Assembly: GCA_028565635.1 (NCBI GenBank)
Contig: JAOXYB010022336.1
Location: forward strand, 1-16,952
Length of the DNA: 16,952 nt
Origin: Phoronis ovalis
Taxonomy: Eukaryota > Phoronida > Phoronidae
Direction of reading: 5' to 3'
The notes beneath the pieces were generated by a model. The model was not told the origin of the DNA and searched no databases. It was given only the letters and a program-made list of their open reading frames with translations. Every line of letters begins with the position of its first letter. Within the stretch, counting starts at the first letter, position 1. Of this stretch, positions 1 through 7,616 are shown one piece after another. Position numbers and translations under genes: made by a program.

Positions 1-40
1 TATATATAAACTTTAGAATGTTTTCTTTGTATTTTAATTG

Positions 41-303
41 ACAGCTGTCACTCGTATATTTCAGTTTAAGTTTATGTTCAACAAAGTTTATTTATAATTT
101 ACTGGACAAACACGCGTTTTAGTTTGGATTGTCCGGTTTCCACTTTTCTTCCGCAATTTATGCATATTAATCCTTATTAATTATTTCTGTATATTCAGTT
201 AACAGCTTCCGTAATTTATGGACGTTTAAGGTCTATGCCCAAGAAAGTGTATTAATAATTTACTGGACAAACACACGTTTTTCTGGATTGTCCCATTTTC
301 AGA
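41..303. repeat. Direct repeat, two diverged copies (41-143 and 202-303)
   Basis: Two roughly 100-bp copies lie 161 bp apart. They share ACAGCT at the left edge, GTTTAAG in the middle and a core ATAATTTACTGGACAAACAC. In each copy GGACAA pairs with TTGTCC about 20 bases later (stems 101-109/129-137 and 265-270/288-293), so both copies keep a potential hairpin. A 12-bp perfect palindrome, TGACAGCTGTCA, lies at 39-50 across the left edge of copy 1. The repeat may be the remnant of a small non-autonomous element, but no terminal inverted repeats or target-site duplication were seen. The rest of 304-1083 shows no recognisable gene. Confidence 0.7.
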
Positions 304-1083
304 CTTTCATGGAAAAAGAAATCACCGTTTATATTTTACCCTTCTTTATCTAGCTTAAAACATATTATCTTTAGATGAAAGCAGAATTTTCTAGGGGAAT
401 TTTGTAGCTAAATCATGTTTTTCTCTCACGCACGACTTTGTTTTGCTTTCATTTGTGAAAGAAGTGTTGTTATTCAGCATATCTATTCAGCGTTATATAC
501 AGTTTCTAGTTTGACTTTTTAATAATTACGTTAAGTAACCAGTAGTAGTTATGATTGATGAAAGCGTACGAATGATCACGGGAATGACCAATATAGGGAT
601 TGCGTCTGTATTGTTGATAGACCATTAAAATATAACATTATATTAGTTATTATTTTGAGATAATCCTGAGCGAGAAAGGTCCGTTTCTATAGATACAGGT
701 TGAAGTCTCAGTAAGAAATATCTGGTTTGAGGGTTAGTCAATTAAGAATTCAATGCATATTTTATCATTAAAATAATCTATTCATTTATATGCTTATAAA
801 ATACCAGGTACATTCTCACAAGTTATAGATGATTCACTAAGAAATATATGCAGCAAATTAAGTTATATGTTATCCATATGTTTCTATATATATACATGGC
901 AAGCAAATAATTAAATCGAACATTGGAAATAAAACGTTAGAAATGGTGCTAATATACCATCAGACTGGACTAATTATTAATTACTCCGTGGTGGATCCAG
1001 GAATTTCTTTAAATTAATTAACCACAATATCATCGTGTTGCGTAAATTTTGATTTTATATTACAATTATGTTTTAATAAACAG

Positions 1084-2061
1084 GCCAATGCCAGAGCTAG
1101 TGGATACGCCAGTGGGGAAGCTAATGGCCTGGCAAATGGATATGCCTCGATTGGTAAGTACATAAGATCTACGTATTTATTCATATGTTATCCTGGGCTA
1201 CAGAACATCTTACCAAATTTTTTTTTATAGAACATCTACTCAGATTTAATCTCAGGTAAATGTGACCCGCACGAAGAAATGATTAGCTTACGCTGTATTA
1301 AAGAAGTAAAATTAATGCGGGTCTCTGTTCAAAAAGATATCTTAATGTAGTTTATGAAACGTTTAACATAGTGTAAAATATATTCGTTAGAAAAAAACAT
1401 AAAACAATATCATAGCGGACAAAAAAGGAATAGTTTATTATCTTTTATTGCTATGTTTCTAGTAAAGTTGTGGCAATATTTTTAAATGTTTTGGTTATCT
1501 TAAATAATTTCTAGTATGTTTTGGTCAATAAAAACAAATTCTTCAGTGCTTAAAAATAATTAAATAAGCAATAAGAAAGAAATTTACTGAAAACTGTGTT
1601 GGCAATCAAAGAAACTACGTACCAAAATTTATGTCAATTACGTTAATTCCCTTTTCCTTATTAAAGGTAAAAGATAAAAGGAACTAACTTAATCGGCAGC
1701 TAAATTGTTAGAATTTAAATATAATGTTTTCTATTTATTGCTACCCCGTATGGAGTAGATGATACAATAACAAGCTCTTTTAGGAATCTATAAAAGTCTA
1801 AAACTTAGAAGTTTAAAAGTATTAACATTTTGCGAGTTAACACTATCATTGGTAGCTTGTTTATTACATTTTATTTCCTATATAGAATTGGAGAAAAGAG
1901 CAAATAGGTGTGGCCGTGATGTCCCTGGGATACGCGATATTGACGTGGATATGAATAAAGTTGACGAAATGGTGTTGAAAGCCATTCGTGACATTGAGAA
2001 GAGAGATTTTTGTTGTCAAAATGGAAAGGAGATTGACTGTCCTAGTCCATGGAATTGGTAA
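1084..2061 (+). CDS. Small prohormone-like gene, last two exons (1084-1153, 1886-2061); 5' end not in view
   Basis: Exon 1084-1153 follows AAACAG and ends at TTG|GTAAGT. Exon 1886-2061 follows the pyrimidine-rich acceptor TTTATTTCCTATATAG and ends at TAA (2059-2061). The 1+2 phase matches, giving 81 residues. The first exon encodes a degenerate tetrapeptide repeat of form A-[NS]-[GA]-x (ANAR, ASGY, ASGE, ANGL, ANGY). The second exon has two Lys-Arg sites, an acidic, likely helical linker between them, and an 18-residue C-terminus starting DFCC, with a third Cys and ending PSPWNW. One more Cys lies in RCGRD. This layout fits a secreted precursor cut by furin/prohormone convertase, but no signal peptide exon could be found upstream in the window and no family is recognised. 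The frame is open upstream into the intron to about 1768 but has no ATG, so a single-exon reading is unlikely. Strand and splicing are fairly secure; function is inference. Confidence 0.5.
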
Positions 2062-2072
2062 TAATATCTCGT

Positions 2073-2078
2073 AATAAA
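2073..2078 (+). promoter_or_regulatory. Poly(A) signal AATAAA of the prohormone-like gene
   Basis: AATAAA begins 12 bases after the stop codon at 2059-2061, on the same strand. The very short 3' UTR is unusual but supports 1886-2061 being a terminal exon. Confidence 0.5.
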
Positions 2079-2192
2079 TGAAACAATACAATATTGAGAT
2101 ATGAAAAACAGAGTTTGTTTTATCTATAAACGTAAACATACAAAACTTCTCGACTAAACGTCTCCTTGTTATTTCATTGTTACTTCTGGATC

Positions 2193-2698
2193 TTTCTGTT
2201 GTTGTTATTATTATTAACATTCTAAGATGTGGTCATTATTGTTATTGTTTCTGTTGTTATTATTGTTTATGTTGTTGTTATTATTTCTGTTGTTGTTGTT
2301 ATTGTTTCTATTGTTGTCATTGTTTCTGTTGTTGTTATTGTTTCTGTTGTTAATATTTCTGTTGTTGTTATTATTTCTGTTGCTATTATTTTTATTGCTG
2401 TTATTGTTTCTGTTGCTGTTGTTATTATTTCTGTTGTTGTTATCGTTTCTGTTGTTGTTATTATTTATGTTGTTGTTATTGTTCCTGTGGTTGTTATTGT
2501 TTCTGTTGTTGTTATTATTACTGTTGCTGTTATTATTTCTGTTGTTGTTATTATTTCTGTTGTTATTATTTCTGTTGTTGTTATTATTTCTGTTGTTGTT
2601 ATTGTTTCTGTTGTTGTTATTGCTTCTGTTGTCACAACTGTTATTGTTTGTTGTATTATTCTTGGTGTTGTTGATATGGCTGTGATTGTTGTTATTTA
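2193..2698. repeat. 18-bp minisatellite, (TTTCTGTTGTTGTTATTR)n with 15-bp variants
   Basis: About 500 bp are built from TTTCTGTTGTTGTTATTA/G units. Copies vary by point changes and by gain or loss of whole TTG or TTA triplets, so unit lengths stay multiples of three. That keeps long frames open by composition alone, reading as runs of Leu/Phe or Val/Ile/Ser. There is a strong strand asymmetry: the plus strand is nearly pure T and G with few C and A. No sign of a real protein: no splice signals and no non-repetitive flanking coding sequence. The array starts about 115 bp after the poly(A) signal of the gene to its left. Confidence 0.9.
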
Positions 2699-2962
2699 CG
2701 TTTGTACATGTGTTTATATCAAAATATTTTTGTCAACACTACTCATCTAAAAAACATGGAAAATCATTCTTTTTCTACAAAATCATCACTTAATTTGAAA
2801 ATGTACGAACGTACAACTTCCAATTAAATTGAAATAACAGTACCTAATACAAAGTGAACGCTACATTAAAAAGACATTTCTCCTAAGTATCAATACAATG
2901 ATACAAATGTTTAGTAAGAATACATCCAAAAAGCATCACTGACGTCATAGCAATTAAAAAGC

Positions 2963-3106
2963 TCAATCATATTCTTGTTCTAAGTTACCTATAACCCACT
3001 GCCATTGAAGGTCGTGGTTTTTCCTAGCACAAATTGCGTAATTTAGAGCTGAAGCGCGAGACGCAAACAAAAATAAATTGAAAAATACAGCATTAAAGTT
3101 ATGCAT
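2963..3106 (-). CDS. Possible small secreted peptide, 47 aa
   Basis: ATG at 3104-3106, stop TGA at 2963-2965. The N-terminus MHNFNAVFFNLFLFASRASA has a hydrophobic core followed by small residues and an A-x-A site, which is what a cleavable signal peptide looks like. The predicted mature part is about 27 residues, with one Cys, the motif LQWQW and an acidic tail. A GTAACT inside the frame near 2990 could be a splice donor, in which case this would be a first exon only. No TATA box or poly(A) signal was assigned. The frame is short enough to arise by chance; the only support is the signal-like start. Flanks 2750-2962 and 3107-3737 show nothing else recognisable. Confidence 0.22.
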   Translation of the reverse strand: MHNFNAVFFNLFLFASRASALNYAICARKNHDLQWQWVIGNLEQEYD

Positions 3107-3737
3107 GGTAATATATTGGTACGGAGAGCCGTAGGTACGTAACCCAAGTTTACATAGAAGTCAATGCAATAAACTAGTTATTGGTTGATTGCTTCGAACC
3201 CATAGACATCCTGCACGGCCATCAAACATGGTCATGCATGACTTATCAATATACACCACCGGAGAGAATTTATATAGAACGAATTGAGCGGCAAAATCAG
3301 AACTTTGGTTAAATCAAGCCACTTTTTGACATAAGGATGCTAAGTAAGTTCATTTAACATATCATAGACGATCACCAGATTTCATGTGATCATCCCTATC
3401 CAAATATGAGGCGAAATGTCCAGAGGCACATCTATATGGTCCAGCATATGGTCTCCTGGCCAGTGAGTGGTTCAGGACTTCACATGTTTTGTTTATTTCA
3501 ATGTTAAGTAATTTGCCAATTATTGCGTTTATTCAATTCAAATTAGACAAATAACATCATACAGTGCACTAATAACACACCCAAACTATATACACATCTT
3601 GTAACCGTTACAAAAATTCCCGGACGTAACAGATAGAACTACACCAAATATGTAATGTGTACTATGTTTTAGTTGCGATATGAAACAAGAAAACATGACA
3701 TCATGTATGTATAGCAGTATATACATGTAGTTTATGA

Positions 3738-3743
3738 TTTAAT
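3738..3743 (-). promoter_or_regulatory. Candidate poly(A) signal ATTAAA, F-box/LRR copy 1
   Basis: On the minus strand ATTAAA lies about 95 bases after the copy 1 stop codon (3839-3841). It is the common variant of AATAAA, in a position that fits the end of the transcript. Confidence 0.35.
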
Positions 3744-3838
3744 TATGAAATAAGAAAACAAATCTGACACATAAGTAGCATATCAAATGAATTCTGATAT
3801 CCAAAATACAAACATGTTTCCTAAATCAGTTTTACTGC

Positions 3839-3959
3839 TTACAAAATGCACAATAGGCGCAATTCTTCAAATGAGAGAAATCTTTCATAAACTTCCAGCA
3901 GCTGAAGATTCTTAATTTCACAAAACTTCATAATCATTTCAGCGTCACAGTACATGTGC
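3839..3959 (-). pseudogene. F-box/LRR copy 1, last exon (C-terminal LRR)
   Basis: The acceptor is strong (minus strand TCTCCTACTTGTTTCAG, then the exon at 3959). The preceding exon ends in AG of a split codon and this exon supplies the third base, so the phase fits. It then encodes 39 residues to a TAA at 3839-3841. They contain CEIKNLQLLEVYERF and FEELRLL, a leucine-rich repeat pattern that continues from CPNLPALLFR at the end of the preceding exon. Related DNA lies in the last-exon regions of copies 2 (near 9960-9980) and 3 (near 12750-12800), where the same frame is broken. The exon itself is intact, but the gene has upstream stops. Confidence 0.6.
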
Positions 3960-4519
3960 CTGAAACAAGTAGGAGACATCCGATCCATGTTTACAACAGT
4001 AAAAATATCCAATGGGAAGCTTATATTATGAGGATTACGTAGGAATGCGTTTGTTATCCAAATGAAAATGCACTATTATTTGAACGGAAATACCCTTGGA
4101 TGACAAAATCCGTAATACAAGATACATGTAATATGGAGAGTTTCAACTGCGCATTCATGCCTACAAAACGTAAGTCTAAATCCGGGTAAAGTAGGGGATG
4201 GACATAACATCTTCTGCATATTTATTCCTTTAATTGTTTAACTTAAATCAAAATATGTTGTAACAGTTATCCGTGCATGTTAGCACTTATTTTGTTCACT
4301 CCATACTTAATGTTTCACAAGTTAAACACATAACTTTACCACATGCATTATTCGCCAGCTTTAAAACGGTTAAATGCACAGCACTATAGCTGGTTATATT
4401 TACAACAACATGAATGGAAGTAACTTAATTGCGTTGTCTCAGTACATATAGCATAATGTAACTACATCAATTATAATAGTCGCCATTGAAATGAAGACTA
4501 CTGAAGAAATAGTAATTAC

Positions 4520-4715
4520 CTAAATAGAAGCGCTGGCAAATTTGGGCACATCTCTGGCAAGCTGCTTACTAAACTTGAGCTACAGAAACATTTCATGGCA
4601 TCCAGCTCTAAATAGAGGAGATTATTTCCATAATCCTCTAAGTACAAACGCAATCCCACGGTACAAATCATATGATGAACTGTTAACTATATCAGGGAAG
4701 ATGGCAATTCCTGCA
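4520..4715 (-). pseudogene. F-box/LRR copy 1, LRR exon with in-frame TAG
   Basis: The acceptor TTTTTTACAG precedes 4715 and the donor GTAATT follows 4520. Length is 196 bp, against 220 bp for the matching exon in copies 2 and 3; both preserve the 1/2 entry and 2/1 exit phases. The frame reads LPSSLI, stop, LTVHHMICT and then YGNNLLYLELD and SLPEMCPNLPALLFR, matching copy 3 LPSSLVSLSLSNMECT, YGKNLKFLELE and LPKICPNLQQLLLR. The TAG at 4687-4689 sits where copy 3 has TCG (Ser), a single-base nonsense change. Intron spacing is 560 bp to the last exon and 519 bp to the long exon. Confidence 0.7.
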
Positions 4716-5234
4716 CTGTAAAAAACAAATGCAAGCAAAAATTTGATAACAATTAACATCCAATTTTAAGATCTCCAAAGGAGTCCTTTTTTATTTTCTG
4801 TTTTGTTACCCTATAGAAATGACATTTTTCAAATAACTGTGTAAACAAACAAGGGAAGCAATTCCACAAATAGCGTTTTATCTAATCACACTAATGACAA
4901 GCATAACAAATACGTCTTTCAAAATCTAATAGTAAAGACTGTTTCCGGATGATCTATTAAAATGATCGAGCTGTTTTCTATATCAGTATATATGAAGATG
5001 CACACTACATTAGCAGATTTGTACCTGTTTATATTTACATTTGAAACATTCTAATTTCACTGTATCAGCTGGAACAGCTGCTTAATTATAACATACAACA
5101 CTGGACGAGAGTTTTGAAATGACCCACTTGCTATGAAGCCACACAATTTTAAGCAGGATGATTGTTTTATTTTCTATATTAAATAATATAAGTGATTTGA
5201 AAGAACAACTAACCTCATGGTACATACTACTTAC

Positions 5235-6161
5235 AATCTCGTGCACGTTCTTTCAATGTGAGTTCCTTCAGATGATTCAGTCCACTAAAGAAGACGGATC
5301 CACGAGTACAACGATCAGCTAACTGAAAGTCAACTAAAGATAATGACACAAGGGAAGTAAAGTTAGAAAATATTGAATCCGCCATAAAAGTAGCATACTC
5401 TAAAGACATGTACAATTGTTCAAGGGGTTCTAATGGGCTCAAGTCTAACGTGAAATCAGTGTTAAAACAATTAACCCTACACGAGTAAGATAGCTGCTTC
5501 AACTTTTTAAGTGATCTAAGTTGATCTCCAAGACTTTCAGTAAGATCCAATTCGTACGATGCAATCCGATCAAATCCCTATACAGATCTAATCCAATGAA
5601 ACATGGAAGGCACGAATTCTGGTCTAGCCATAAGTAATCCCAAGTCCAGACATAACGCAGTCAATTCTGTAAATATTGCCAATGACTCCAATCCCATTGA
5701 GGTTTCCTCCTCACAATCAATTGAACCAGTCAAGCTTAGACTAACCAGAGTTGCATTTAATAATGTCAAGCTTCTTATTGCGTTAGGTCTTGTTTTGGTA
5801 AATGTAATATTAAGCTCCCTCAACATATTCCGATTTTTGTAAGAGCTCAGCTGTTTTACTTCCGAAAGAGCGAATTTCTCTAGTGTCACATCCAGTGCTG
5901 AAATATTTGACAAATGCTTAACAATTAAACATAAATCAAACTTGGAATCCTGGAAATCATAAGTTTCTTTACGACCTTATAGTAAGAGTTTTATTGAACG
6001 TCGACTTTCTAATGCCCTCCACATCGATCTTGTTAAATTTAGTGGTTGGGTAATTAGTGTCCAGTGATCTGTTCTGCTTAAAACTATTTTCACGGCATTT
6101 CTCAAATACTTGTCTACCACGCTAAGGATTCTCCGTGAGCCGTCATCAAGATATGCAATTG
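5235..6161 (-). pseudogene. F-box/LRR copy 1, long exon with two in-frame stops
   Basis: One frame runs the whole exon, ending at donor GTAAGT after 5235. Near its start it has the C-terminal half of an F-box (IAYLDDGSRRILSVVDKYL, then DHW), then LRR segments (LSNISALDV, LRELNITF, LTALCLDL, LVSLSLVDF, HLKELTLKE) that align with copy 3. TAA at 5977-5979 falls where copy 3 has Asn or Cys; TAG at 5578-5580 falls in a segment about 20 codons longer than in copy 3. No frameshift was needed anywhere. Similarity to copy 3 starts abruptly at AATTGCATA; the first 16 codons of copy 3 (start Met, LPEEVW) have no counterpart, and a TTTTTTGTAG acceptor-like site sits exactly there. A short upstream exon could supply them, but none was found before the UTR exon at 7236. 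Probably a recently inactivated gene. Confidence 0.75.
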
Positions 6162-6185
6162 CTACAAAAAATCAATTCAATATTT

Positions 6186-6435
6186 CAAAGCACTAAAATA
6201 TGACCATCTTAAATCTGAGCAATGACACGGTTGTGTGCAAAACACTGGGGTATCATAACCGAATTCTTTCATACTCGACTGTCTACATAACTGTTATTAA
6301 GCATCGATTTTTTATGACTTGCTGCTACTTTACAATGCAAGTTACAAAGTCTAATGCTTTGATACTTAAACATAATTTTAAGCTTTTCTCCCTAGATTAT
6401 GCCGTAGTCCAGTATATAAGAATGCAATTATTATC
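6186..6435. repeat. Intron block shared by copy 1 and copy 2 (mate at 12045-12295)
   Basis: About 250 bp in the 5' intron of copy 1 closely matches 12045-12295, just upstream of the truncated copy 2. Shared landmarks in order are AATCTGARCARTGACAC, CTACATAACTGTTAT, TTAAGCATCGATTTT, TATGACTTGC, GCAAGTTACAA and a final TAAGAATGCAGTTATT-like end. An open frame of 94 codons crosses the copy 1 block on the plus strand but is not preserved in the mate, so the similarity is from gene duplication rather than coding. No equivalent was recognised in the copy 3 intron. Confidence 0.75.
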
Positions 6436-6538
6436 ACCAGAATCACGAATCTATACATCCAGCAACCAAACCTGGCAGAAATAATGCTACTAATTAAGTT
6501 ACAAACGACACATTTAAAAATTTTTAATCTAGCTTGTT

Positions 6539-6757
6539 ACGTGATGTCTCCGGACCTTGTTGATTGCCGATTAGAAGTGAAAGTGGAATATCACACTTTG
6601 TATTAGCAAAGCATTGAATATACTTGACAGAAATAAATATTAGGTATTATATTAACGTGATGTCTCCGGAATTTGCTGATTACCGATTAGAAGTGAAAGT
6701 AGACGATCACACTTTGTATTAGCAAAGCATTGAATATACTTGACAGAAATAAATATT
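6539..6757. repeat. Tandem direct repeat, 2 x ~103 bp, 116-bp period
   Basis: Copies at 6539-6641 and 6655-6757 are nearly identical, both starting ACGTGATGTCTCCGGA and ending TTGACAGAAATAAATATT, with 13 bp between them. Differences are a handful of substitutions. The repeat lies inside the long 5' intron of F-box/LRR copy 1. Each copy holds an AATAAA on the plus strand. No such repeat was recognised in the copy 3 intron. Simple local duplication is the likely origin. Confidence 0.9.
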
Positions 6758-7235
6758 TCCTGATTGAGTTACTTACTTGTTAACCAGATAAATGTGTGGT
6801 ACTGAAAGAAACTTGTTGGAGATAATTGTATTGATGTTGGTATCCTATGAATAGAAAAATAGGGTACTGACATAATTAGCTATTTTACAGTTTGTTTTTT
6901 TCATACACAGCTTTACGTATCATACAATAAGACATTTTTTCTAAAGAACGTGCATTGAATAGGCATAGACCGTAATGACTGGCAATGCTTATACTAATGA
7001 GATATTCCAAATCGTAGCCCCAATACTAGTAGTCTTGGATTCACGAACCTACTGCGGACATGAAGCCATGTCTAGCCCAACATATGTCGAATGAGCTTGT
7101 GACACATAACGTAAGTTAGCAGTTCATATTCTTTTGTCTAAATGGTGAACTTGCTACGACTTCTTACAATTGAAAGAATGTTTATTCGAGTTACAATTAA
7201 TTTGTAAATTTACGAAAAGTAGCAGAAAAGCTTAC

Positions 7236-7278
7236 CTTGTGAAAAAAACTTGTCTTCTTGCACCTGTCTTGAACTACT
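7236..7278 (-). other. F-box/LRR copy 1, 5' UTR exon
   Basis: Minus-strand exon ending CACAAG|GTAAGC at 7236. Its probable 5' end is the CAGT initiator-like site near 7278, about 32 bases after a TATA box. It has no ATG-led frame of note. The identification rests on a gap-free match with 16822-16864 upstream of copy 3, where the donor is also AAG|GTAAGC. It would be joined to the long exon at 6161 across a 1,074-bp intron, which contains the shared block and the tandem repeat. Confidence 0.55.
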
Positions 7279-7303
7279 GTAATTTGAGGTGTGGTTCAAA
7301 GCA

Positions 7304-7311
7304 ATTTATAT
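7304..7311 (-). promoter_or_regulatory. TATA box of F-box/LRR copy 1
   Basis: Minus strand GATATAAATT, with TATAAAT at 7304-7310. It lies 68 bp upstream of the UTR exon donor, exactly the spacing seen upstream of copy 3, and about 32 bp before an ACAGT initiator-like sequence. Similarity with the copy 3 upstream region continues past the TATA box, so the whole core promoter was copied. Confidence 0.55.
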
Positions 7312-7547
7312 CCCGTTGTGCGCTATGACTGCTTCCTCCTGTCACTCTTATTTTAATCCGACATTGTTATTTGATTCTTTTATAATGGTCATTTATCAAG
7401 CAAATTTGGACTATCATAGTTCAGCTAGTACGATGTTTTGTCTGTAAATTAGACTATGTATTCAGTGTTGTGTTACTGCTATTTTGGCTGTGCATTCATG
7501 ATGGGTGATCAAAAATTACACAACTGCCCCTTAATATTCATGTTTAG

Positions 7548-7616
7548 GTGACGTCACTCTCTAGGTACTAATATAGGCCAGATATTTATATAAATTCTGT
7601 AATTCCTTAAATCAGT
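7548..7616 (+). promoter_or_regulatory. Plus-strand core promoter: CRE palindrome, TATA box, initiator
   Basis: GTGACGTCAC (7548-7557) is a perfect cAMP-response-element palindrome (core TGACGTCA), the binding site of CREB/ATF bZIP factors. TATATAAA follows at 7587-7594 and TCAGT, the classic invertebrate initiator, at 7612-7616, about 27 bp from the TATA start. A second TCAGT sits at 7622-7626. Order and spacing are those of a focused RNA polymerase II promoter reading rightwards. The first ATG downstream (7664) opens only 34 codons (to TGA 7766-7768), with nothing recognisable, so the transcript may be non-coding, or this may be a first exon. It stands about 240 bp from the oppositely oriented copy 1 TATA box, so the CRE could serve both. 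Confidence 0.45.

Noticed and set aside
1886-2061. Relaxin/insulin-like precursor (RCGRD resembling a B chain, KR then CC resembling an A chain)
   Set aside because: Only four cysteines and the wrong spacing after CC; the required A- and B-chain cysteines are missing.
1886-2061. Venom-type cysteine peptide
   Set aside because: A KR site before a CC...C peptide is not specific, the cysteine pattern matches no framework I can name, and no signal region is visible.
2227-2750. Two long overlapping plus-strand frames (152 and 173 codons)
   Set aside because: They are translations of the 18-bp minisatellite in two frames, with only L/F or V/I/S and no flanking coding features.
3185-3225. tRNA/SINE-like B box (minus GGTTCGAAGC) with an A-box-like TGGCCGTGCAGG
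   Set aside because: The two boxes are only about 18 bp apart, too close for a Pol III promoter, and no cloverleaf can be drawn.
5519-5586. Small intron that would splice out the TAG at 5578-5580
   Set aside because: GTATAG to ACTTAG is 68 bp, which shifts the frame and soon meets a stop; other AG sites also fail.
6200-6484. Plus-strand frame of 94 codons
   Set aside because: It lies in intron DNA shared with 12045-12295, where the frame is not kept, and resembles no family.
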